Shown here: positions 1 through 5,448 of the stretch, in pieces
Layout of the letters: each line of letters begins with the position of its first letter
Position numbering within the stretch: the stretch's first letter is position 1
Source of the DNA: Alphaproteobacteria bacterium
GTDB lineage: Bacteria; Pseudomonadota; Alphaproteobacteria; Sphingomonadales; Sphingomonadaceae
Direction of reading: 5' to 3'
Assembly: GCA_016650315.1 (NCBI GenBank)
Contig: JAENVZ010000114.1
Span: 1 to 6,011, forward strand
DNA length: 6,011 nucleotides
Program-made: the position numbers and the translations under genes
Notes under the pieces: model-generated
The model's database searches: none
The model's input: the letters and a program-made list of their open reading frames with translations, nothing else
Told to the model about the DNA's origin: nothing

Positions 1-500
1 AGCCTGCCATAATGTTCCGTGTCCGTTTGCGCGACGATCCGTTCGGCCACTTCATGCTGGAACATCAGGGTCAATGACGCCCACCATGGTCGCCATTGTG
101 TCGTTGTCAACCATCCCACCAGCAATGCCGTGCCGACATTATAAGGAAGATTGGAGACGATATGCGCTCCCTCACCCGCCAGTGTGCGGGCATCGACGGC
201 CATGGCATCATCCTCAATGATACGCAGCTTGCCGGGGAAAGACATCTGCAACTCTGCCAGCGCGGGCAGGCAGCGCCGGTCGCGTTCAACCGCAACGACA
301 TCGGCCCCCGCGCGGAGCAGCGCCCGTGTCAGTCCGCCGGGACCCGGCCCCACTTCATAGACGGTTTCTCCAGCAAGCGGCCCCGGAATTGCCGCGATCC
401 GGTCAAGCAACTGCTCATCCAGCAGGAAATTCTGGCCGAGCGCCTTGCTCGCACGTAATCCGTGGCGGGCTATGACTTCCCGTAGCGGTGGCAAAGTCAC
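1..500 (-). CDS. rsmA: RsmA (KsgA), 16S rRNA dimethyladenosine transferase, 3' end cut by the window
   Basis: I translated this frame from the complement; it gives 166 full codons and runs off the left edge, against about 270 residues for the family. RsmA is an S-adenosylmethionine-dependent enzyme that dimethylates two adjacent adenosines in the 3' terminal hairpin of 16S rRNA (A1518/A1519 in E. coli) late in small-subunit assembly. Visible signatures are GQNFLLD at residues 22-28, the SAM-binding motif [10 protein letters not shown] at 49-58, the acidic residue E72 expected to hold the SAM ribose, D98, the catalytic NLPY motif at 117-120, and [10 protein letters not shown] at 146-155. The start is GTG at 500-498. 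It is the only reasonable start: the frame has a stop at 519-521 and no ATG follows until residue 86. There is no strong Shine-Dalgarno sequence, and the pdxA stop lies only 4 nt upstream, so translational coupling to pdxA is inferred. Identification is secure; the C-terminal domain is outside the window. Confidence 0.96.
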   Translation of the reverse strand, partial: MTLPPLREVIARHGLRASKALGQNFLLDEQLLDRIAAIPGPLAGETVYEVGPGPGGLTRALLRAGADVVAVERDRRCLPALAELQMSFPGKLRIIEDDAMAVDARTLAGEGAHIVSNLPYNVGTALLVGWLTTTQWRPWWASLTLMFQHEVAERIVAQTDTEHYGR

Positions 501-504
501 GGGA

Positions 505-1503
505 TCAGCCGCAATAGCTCAGCCGGTTTTCCGCCGAAATGGCGGCCACTTCAATGGCCGCGATCATGGCGCCGGGATTGGCTTGTCCCTTGCCGGCAAT
601 GCCAAAGGCGGTGCCATGATCGGGGGACGTGCGGATGATGGGCAGGCCCAGTGTCATGTTGACGCCTTCGTCGAAATGCAGCGTCTTGACGGGAATCAGT
701 GCCTGATCGTGATACATGCACAGCGCTACGTCATATTCGGCGCGTGCACGTGGATGAAACATCGAATCGGCGGACAAGGGGCCAACGATGTCGATACCTT
801 CGGCGCGAAGCTGTTCGACAGCGGGAATGATGATGTCGATTTCTTCCATGCCCAGTTCGCCGCCCTCGCCAGCGTGAGGGTTAAGGCCTGCAATGGCGAC
901 CCGGGGTGCGGGGATGGCGAAATTCTTCCGCAATCCCTTGACCGCCGCATGGGCCCGCGCCTTGATCAATTCGATGGTGAGTGCACCCACTACGTCTTTG
1001 AAGGGCATGTGCGTGGTGATCGGTACGACCCGCAAGCTGGGGCTGACCAGCATCATGACGGCGTTTGACCGCGCAACGCCACAGCGTTCGGCAATGAATT
1101 CGGTCTGTCCAGGATGTGTGAAACCGACCGAATAGAGCTGTTTTTTTGATACCGGGGCAGTGATGATCGCGCCTGCCGAACCCGAACGGGCGAGGCCGGC
1201 GGACAGTTCCAGCGATTGCAGGGAACAACGTGCACCCTCGTAACTCGGCTGACCGGGAACTACAGGCCCCCCGTCGTCAATATGCAGGCAAGGCAGGGCG
1301 TCATTAAAGGCCGCAGAGGCATTAGCCGGTTCTTCGATTCGGGCGATCGGACCGTCCCAGACCGCGGAAAGCGACGCAACGTCTCCAACGGCAAAGAAAT
1401 GCGGCAACGCTCGTTCATGCCGCAGTTCCCATGCCTTCGCCACGATTTCAGGCCCGATGCCTGCCGGATCGCCCAGGGATACAGCAAAGGGGCCAATCGT
1501 CAT
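505..1503 (-). CDS. pdxA: PdxA, 4-hydroxythreonine-4-phosphate dehydrogenase
   Basis: This complete 332-residue protein has the usual family length. PdxA oxidises 4-phosphohydroxy-L-threonine with NAD(P); the product decarboxylates to 3-amino-2-oxopropyl phosphate, which PdxJ uses to make pyridoxine 5'-phosphate in the DXP-dependent vitamin B6 route. Visible motifs are GDPAGIGPE at 11-19, TAPVSKK at 115-121, and the three metal-binding histidines in TTHMP (H165), NPHAGE (H210) and YHDQ (H265), matching E. coli H166/H211/H266. K273, N282 and R291 match the E. coli substrate residues K274/N283/R292. The E. coli substrate histidine H136 is Gln133 here, and the position after DHGTAF is Gly301. 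The ATG at 1503 has a GGAG Shine-Dalgarno at 1513-1516 with 9 nt spacing. surA ends 17 nt upstream and rsmA starts 4 nt downstream, so the gene is inside an operon. Near codons 119-121 there is an A7 tract followed by an inverted repeat. Cytoplasmic; no signal peptide. Confidence 0.98.
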   Translation of the reverse strand: MTIGPFAVSLGDPAGIGPEIVAKAWELRHERALPHFFAVGDVASLSAVWDGPIARIEEPANASAAFNDALPCLHIDDGGPVVPGQPSYEGARCSLQSLELSAGLARSGSAGAIITAPVSKKQLYSVGFTHPGQTEFIAERCGVARSNAVMMLVSPSLRVVPITTHMPFKDVVGALTIELIKARAHAAVKGLRKNFAIPAPRVAIAGLNPHAGEGGELGMEEIDIIIPAVEQLRAEGIDIVGPLSADSMFHPRARAEYDVALCMYHDQALIPVKTLHFDEGVNMTLGLPIIRTSPDHGTAFGIAGKGQANPGAMIAAIEVAAISAENRLSYCG

Positions 1504-1520
1504 TCTATTGAACTCCGAAC

Positions 1521-2900
1521 TCAGTTATAGTCAATAACCGCATCCCGCCGCAGGTCGCGCAGATATATGCGGGCCCGCTTGTTGACGCGCTCATCTTCCA
1601 ATTGTGCCATGATCTGATCGAATGAAGGCGCGCCTGCGTCTTGCGGATCATCCCGGCCGCACAGCACCAGAACGCGCACGCCATCCTTGACTGACCCGAA
1701 GGGCGGGCTGGCCTCCCCGACCTGCAGGGTAATCAACATCTCCTGCAACGGCGCTGGCAGGTCGCGGATCTTTATCTGGTCGTTGTCGACGACATCGGCG
1801 CCAACCTGCGCGGCGATGTCGTTGGCGGTGCCGCACCCCTGTATTTTTTTGGTGGCATTGGCGAATGCACCGGCACGGGTGGATGCCTGTGCCTGGGTAG
1901 TGCCTTCGGGAAATGCGATGCTGAGTTGTTTCAGGCTGAGCAGCGCGTCACGCGGATCGGCGGTCAGGATTTTGCGTTTATCCATGACCAACAGGATAGA
2001 AAAACCACCCGGAACCTGGACCGGACCGGCAATTTGCCCTATCTGCATTTCCCGCGCGGCAATAGCCAGTTCATTGGGAAGCTGCGCCAGTCGCACCCAG
2101 CCCAGGTCGCCACCGACGGCTGCGGTGGATGCCTCTGAAAATTGTCGGGCATAGGCCTGGAACGAAGCGCCCTGCTGGATCTGCTCAATGATTTTGCGAC
2201 CGTTGCCGGAAATCTGTTGCGCGTTCTCGGGGGTCGCTGACAGGTAGATTTCCCCGATACGATATTCATCTTCGCCTTTGGACGCTTTCAATCGTTCAAT
2301 GATTGACTGGACTTCTTCTTCGCCGACATTGACGAATGGCTGAACATTGCGGCGGAGCAGGCGGCTCCAGGCCAATTCGCCCTCAATCTGACGCTTGATG
2401 CTGATGGGCGAACTGTCGTGCTGCCGTAAATATTCCTCGAATTGTTGGGGGGTTTGTTTGAAATTCTGGGATACCCTGGCATAACTCTGTTCGATTTCGG
2501 TACGATCGACGACAATGTCATGGGCCTTGGCTTCCTGAATCTGCAATGTTTCGTCGATCAGGTTGCGCAGCACCTGCAGCCGCAGGCGTTCCTTTTCCTC
2601 GTCGGCAATTTTGCCCCCATTGGCTGTGACGATCAGCGCCAATCGCTGATCTACATCAGTGCCGGTGATGATTTCACCGTTGATGATGGCGGTTGCCTTG
2701 CGAACATTGGGATCGCTCTTGCCGAAAAGGGTAACGTCGTCCGGGATATTGAGGCTGTTTTGCGCGGGAGGGGTGCCTCGCGCCTGCGCTGCCGCTTCGG
2801 TTTGCGCTGCAATCATGGTGCTGGCACTACAAGCCAGAACCAGCATCACCCTTCCGAAATATGCTTTATACCCATTCGAAGCGTGCAATTTTTGCTTCAT
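1521..2900 (-). CDS. surA: SurA-type periplasmic chaperone with two degenerate parvulin domains
   Basis: SurA carries unfolded outer-membrane proteins, including LptD, across the periplasm to the BAM complex. From the ATG at 2900 the product has 459 residues. It begins with a signal peptide: basic n-region with K2, K4, K12, R17, hydrophobic stretch VMLVLACSASTMIAA, and likely cleavage after AQA near residue 40. The SurA N-terminal chaperone domain follows, with INGEIITGTDVDQRL at about 73-87 and helices to about 200. A first parvulin-like domain covers about 213-309, with GGDLGWV at 263-269, and a weaker second repeat covers about 317-417. Both lack the parvulin active-site histidines. Two cysteines, C356 and C414, lie in the second repeat. 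The frame also has ATGs at 2930 and 2921 (469 and 466 residues). I prefer 2900 because it has GGAG at 2913-2916 (a long 12-nt spacing), gives a better signal peptide, and the upstream starts have no Shine-Dalgarno; this choice is moderate. It lies between lptD and pdxA, as in E. coli. Confidence 0.93.
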   Translation of the reverse strand: MKQKLHASNGYKAYFGRVMLVLACSASTMIAAQTEAAAQARGTPPAQNSLNIPDDVTLFGKSDPNVRKATAIINGEIITGTDVDQRLALIVTANGGKIADEEKERLRLQVLRNLIDETLQIQEAKAHDIVVDRTEIEQSYARVSQNFKQTPQQFEEYLRQHDSSPISIKRQIEGELAWSRLLRRNVQPFVNVGEEEVQSIIERLKASKGEDEYRIGEIYLSATPENAQQISGNGRKIIEQIQQGASFQAYARQFSEASTAAVGGDLGWVRLAQLPNELAIAAREMQIGQIAGPVQVPGGFSILLVMDKRKILTADPRDALLSLKQLSIAFPEGTTQAQASTRAGAFANATKKIQGCGTANDIAAQVGADVVDNDQIKIRDLPAPLQEMLITLQVGEASPPFGSVKDGVRVLVLCGRDDPQDAGAPSFDQIMAQLEDERVNKRARIYLRDLRRDAVIDYN

Positions 2901-2912
2901 TGTCGCAATATT

Positions 2913-2916
2913 CTCC
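2913..2916 (-). promoter_or_regulatory. Shine-Dalgarno supporting the surA start at 2900
   Basis: On the minus strand GGAG lies 12 nt before the ATG at 2900-2898. The spacing is longer than ideal, but it is the only purine-rich site near any of the three in-frame ATGs (2930, 2921, 2900). The nearest GAGG before the ATG at 2930 is 19 nt away. Confidence 0.5.
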
Positions 2917-2941
2917 AACATTATTGGCATGTGCCATGGTC

Positions 2942-2963
2942 TTGCTTAACCTCAGCTTAGCAA
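2942..2963. repeat. Imperfect inverted repeat with an embedded near-CtrA box upstream of surA
   Basis: TTGCT at 2942-2946 is inverted as AGCAA at 2959-2963. Inside, GCTTA is directly repeated at 2944-2948 and 2955-2959, exactly 11 bp apart (about one helical turn). The same bases give TTAA-N7-TTAG at 2946-2960, one mismatch from the alphaproteobacterial CtrA site TTAA-N7-TTAA. It lies in the lptD-surA gap, 46 bp upstream of the preferred surA start. A regulatory role is inferred from position only; such near-matches arise by chance a couple of times in 6 kb. Confidence 0.25.
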
Positions 2964-3021
2964 AGGAACACCTTGGCGCATGCGATAGGGCGCATCCGGC
3001 AAACACGATCTGGCGCCTCTT

Positions 3022-5277
3022 TTATATACCAAGATTGCGAAAAGCCAGCCGCAGCAGGAAAGAGTTGCCGCGCCGCGCATCGCCCGCTTCGCTATAGTCC
3101 CGCCGCCATGTCACGCCGAGTTCAACGCAATCGTCCTGATAGGCGATTCCAAGGCGATGGCGCACCGGTTCATAACCATCGGACAGCGACGTCGGATCAT
3201 CCTTTTTACTGGTCAAATCGACAACGGTCGATCCGAATACCGACCAGAATCGGGTGATCTGCACCCTCGCGCCCAGCCGGATCTCCTCGCGATCCTGCAA
3301 ATCTTCCAAACCCGGACCAATGTTGCGGTTAAGCCTTAAATATCCGGCCATGACATAGGTGCTGCGCGATCCAATCGTGGCGTCGATTTCGTTTCTGCGA
3401 ACCGCCAGATTGTCTTTGTCCAATCGGAAACGATGCGTCAGGCTGACAAAATCCTTGTAGCGGATGGTCGTGCGGCCAACGATGTCCGATACACGTTCTG
3501 ACAGGCCAGTGCCATCGGGGAACAGGGTCGAGCGACTGTTGAGTCGATAGCTTTGACCGACGACCGCATCAATGGTGAGTCCGGGCCGGTCCAGCGCATA
3601 TTCCAGGCCATATGTAATGCGCGTGCTGTCCTCGAAGCGATCATAGCCGGGAAAGCGGTTGAGCGCGAACAGGTTGCTGTCCTCCAACTCGACCGCGCGG
3701 GCATCCTCATTGGGGACATTGAGATTGGATAGCTTGGGCGCGGCAACGATCTGCACCCGGGGCGTGATTTTCTGCGTCCCGCCAAACGCCTCGCCGATGA
3801 AGGGCCAGCGCACGTCCATGGCCGCCGCCGCGATACCACGGGTTTGCCAGCCGCTCGTGCCCCGATAGATGATGGTATCGGTAAGCAGGTTTTCGTCACT
3901 GTGATAGATGTCGCCGCGTAGATAGCCGGTGAAGGTGACCTCTTGTCCCCAGGCTGTGATTTTGCGCAAATCCCATTGCGCCCCGGCAAAGGCGCGCTGT
4001 GTATCCTGTCCGTCCGCCCGACTTATACCCAGGCTGTTCATTTGCAGTTGCAGTTTTCCGCCCAGCAACGGATCAGTGAACCGTCTGCGATAATCAATGA
4101 CAGGCAGGGCAATCGGAACCGTGCCTTGATCGACATCCATGCGTAATGTCTGCACGGCCCAGCCGGCAATCGAGAAATAGCTGTTGTCGTCGATCCGTTC
4201 GGCCCCGAGCGTCGAACGCAGACGGTCATCGCGGCTGATGTCGTAACGGCGTAGATATGTGCGATCGCTTGCGACGCGGGCTGAACCGCTGATGCTCCAA
4301 TAAGGGTCGATCTGGAATTTGCCGCTGGTTTCGAAATAACCGCGAATATCGCGCTGGGTCGTCTGCGTCAGGCCGCTGGAAGTGGGTACGCGCGATCCAT
4401 AGGTAACATATCCGGTGATCTGGTAGGCGCCCCTGGCCAGCAGGCTTTGATAATTGGCCTGTACCATGGGGGATGAATCGGAATAGAAATGCGGCGTAAT
4501 CGTCAGGCTGCGGTTGCTCGCAATCTGCAGATAGTAAGGCAACGAGAATTCAAGGCCGTTGACCCTGTCGAAGCCCACGCCAGGCACCAGCAGGCCGGAC
4601 CCGCCGCCATCGCCTGTCGGATGCGACAGGCCCGGCAATGGAATAAGGGGCAGACCGAAAAGCTCCACGCGCGCACCCTTGTAAATGATGCGTCGGCGGT
4701 TCGGATCATAGATCACACGGACGGCCCGGATCTGCCACGTAGGTTCCTTGGGGCAGCCGTTGTGGTCTTCCACGGCGCAGGGGGTGTAGGCCGCATGGCT
4801 CAGCGTGATGACCTCATTCTTCCGCACGCCCGAGCGCGCGGCTAGCCTTCCGCCCCTTTCCAGCACCAGCAACAGATTATCGACAGCACCGTCTTTCAGA
4901 GAATCGGTAAGCTCGATCGAATCGCCATAGGCGATATCGCCTTCGGGGTTGGTGACAGAGATGTTGCCGCTGGCATGGACCTGTCCCGTGGCGCGGTTCC
5001 ATATGATTTCGTTGGCGCGCAAGCGGTTCCCATCGCGGAGCAGTTCCACATTGCCGCTGGCGGTCACGACCTCGCTGGCATCATCATATTCCAGCCGGTC
5101 GGCGGTAAAGGCTATTTCCTCGCTGTTGGCAGGGGCAGGGGTACTGGGCGGGGCCTGTTCCTCAACGGGCCGGGCAATGTCCTGCGCGCCCGCATTAGGA
5201 CTCGATACAGCTATGCAAGCCAGTGCCGTCAGGGCCATGGCGCCATGCGTGACAGGATTATTCAGCTTTGGCGTCAT
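3022..5277 (-). CDS. lptD: LptD, outer-membrane lipopolysaccharide assembly protein
   Basis: LptD (Imp/OstA) is the outer-membrane barrel that, plugged by LptE, inserts lipopolysaccharide into the outer leaflet at the end of the Lpt bridge. The product has 751 residues, near the E. coli length of 784. It shows a signal peptide (K4, hydrophobic MALTALACIAVSS, probable cleavage after NAGA at residue 31) and a proline-rich linker at about 37-50. The periplasmic LptA-like beta-jellyroll follows at about 52-160 (EEIAFTADRLEYDD, VVTASGNVELL, GQVHASGNISV). The rest is the LptD barrel, with proline-rich GLPLIPLPGLSHPTG at 208-222 and alternating strands to the C-terminus, which ends NLGI rather than in an aromatic residue. 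Mature cysteines are only C167, C175 and C717. The start is bounded by an in-frame stop six codons upstream; the ribosome site is weak (AGAG at 5283-5286, 5-nt spacing). It is the first gene of the minus-strand run and precedes its chaperone gene surA. No lptE gene is visible here. Confidence 0.97.
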   Translation of the reverse strand: MTPKLNNPVTHGAMALTALACIAVSSPNAGAQDIARPVEEQAPPSTPAPANSEEIAFTADRLEYDDASEVVTASGNVELLRDGNRLRANEIIWNRATGQVHASGNISVTNPEGDIAYGDSIELTDSLKDGAVDNLLLVLERGGRLAARSGVRKNEVITLSHAAYTPCAVEDHNGCPKEPTWQIRAVRVIYDPNRRRIIYKGARVELFGLPLIPLPGLSHPTGDGGGSGLLVPGVGFDRVNGLEFSLPYYLQIASNRSLTITPHFYSDSSPMVQANYQSLLARGAYQITGYVTYGSRVPTSSGLTQTTQRDIRGYFETSGKFQIDPYWSISGSARVASDRTYLRRYDISRDDRLRSTLGAERIDDNSYFSIAGWAVQTLRMDVDQGTVPIALPVIDYRRRFTDPLLGGKLQLQMNSLGISRADGQDTQRAFAGAQWDLRKITAWGQEVTFTGYLRGDIYHSDENLLTDTIIYRGTSGWQTRGIAAAAMDVRWPFIGEAFGGTQKITPRVQIVAAPKLSNLNVPNEDARAVELEDSNLFALNRFPGYDRFEDSTRITYGLEYALDRPGLTIDAVVGQSYRLNSRSTLFPDGTGLSERVSDIVGRTTIRYKDFVSLTHRFRLDKDNLAVRRNEIDATIGSRSTYVMAGYLRLNRNIGPGLEDLQDREEIRLGARVQITRFWSVFGSTVVDLTSKKDDPTSLSDGYEPVRHRLGIAYQDDCVELGVTWRRDYSEAGDARRGNSFLLRLAFRNLGI
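5132..5153 (+). other. G-quadruplex motif in the template strand of lptD
   Basis: Four G-runs occur on the plus strand: GGGG 5132-5135, GGGG 5138-5141, GGG 5146-5148 and GGGG 5150-5153, with loops of 2, 4 and 1 nt. This fits the standard four-run pattern. The minus-strand coding sequence here specifies the proline-rich linker of LptD (residues about 42-49), so CCC-rich proline and alanine codons may be the only cause. Folding in the cell is not shown by the sequence. Confidence 0.5.
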
Positions 5278-5320
5278 GCATACTCTGGATGGTCACAATA
5301 GTTTGAAGGCAGCCTATCGC

Positions 5321-5378
5321 ATTGCTTTGCCCTTGCCGCAATCTGCAAAGACCGCTTTATTTGGTCAAACCGCTTTGC
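5321..5378. repeat. Cluster of short inverted and direct repeats in the lptD/pepA promoter region
   Basis: CTTTGC occurs at 5325-5330 and 5373-5378, and its inverse GCAAAG at 5345-5350. ATTGC at 5321-5325 is inverted as GCAAT at 5338-5342, with TTGC/GCAA (5333-5341) nested inside. GACC at 5350-5353 is inverted as GGTC at 5363-5366. ACCGCTTT is directly repeated at 5351-5358 and 5369-5376, 18 bp apart. Overlap with the candidate lptD promoter suggests an operator region, but the units are short and no regulator can be named. Confidence 0.3.
5340..5368 (-). promoter_or_regulatory. Candidate lptD promoter
   Basis: On the minus strand TTGACC (5368-5363) is a 5/6 match to a housekeeping -35 box, followed after 17 nt by CAGATT (5345-5340), a 3/6 match to a -10 box. 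Transcription would begin near 5333 and leave a leader of about 55 nt before the lptD ATG. The -35 and spacing are good, while the -10 is weak, as is common in alphaproteobacteria. Confidence 0.3.
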
Positions 5379-5448
5379 CTATGTGACAAATGCTTCTTAT
5401 GTGTCGCATCGTGATATTTGTTGAAATACCATATTCAAAGGATCGACC

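Larger units (their letters stand above)
5278..5448. promoter_or_regulatory. Divergent intergenic region between lptD and pepA
   Basis: This 171-bp stretch separates two divergent genes and must hold the promoters of both. It is visibly richer in A and T toward pepA than the flanking genes. It contains a possible lptD promoter and a cluster of short inverted repeats, each listed separately, and the pepA Shine-Dalgarno AAAGGA at 5437-5442. I could not find a convincing pepA promoter: GTGACA at 5383-5388 resembles a -35 box and GATATT at 5413-5418 a -10 box, but they are 24 bp apart. No GGAAC/CGTT-type EcfG promoter was seen. Confidence 0.6.

Noticed and set aside
445..1068. A 207-codon open frame on the plus strand opposite pdxA
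   Set aside because: It lies wholly inside the antisense of a clearly conserved gene, has no Shine-Dalgarno site or recognisable domain, and such frames are common in GC-rich DNA.
2829..2840. Lipoprotein signal in SurA (VLAC at residues 21-24 from the 2900 start)
   Set aside because: An Arg lies six residues before the lipobox core and the hydrophobic stretch continues past the Cys to an AxA site, so a signal peptidase I substrate fits better.
2866..2937. A 23-codon leader-like frame overlapping the surA start on the same strand (begins MAHANN)
   Set aside because: It has no well-placed Shine-Dalgarno (nearest GAGG is 12 nt away) and no regulatory residue pattern; it more likely reflects chance ATGs.
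2442..2960. A 172-codon plus-strand frame opposite the start of surA
   Set aside because: The opposite strand encodes a clear signal peptide and SurA domain; the frame has no recognisable product.
2967..3021. Terminator between lptD and surA
   Set aside because: On the minus strand GGCGC and GCGCC could pair as a 5-bp stem, but no U-tract follows, so an intrinsic terminator is not supported.
3438..3989. A 183-codon open frame on the minus strand inside lptD
   Set aside because: It is out of frame within an intact LptD, has a low-complexity Arg/Pro/Ser-rich product and no family resemblance.
5258..5281. A 7-codon minigene (MHDAKAE) overlapping the lptD ATG
   Set aside because: The nearest GAG is 1 nt from its ATG, too close to act, and ATGCATG overlaps arise easily by chance.
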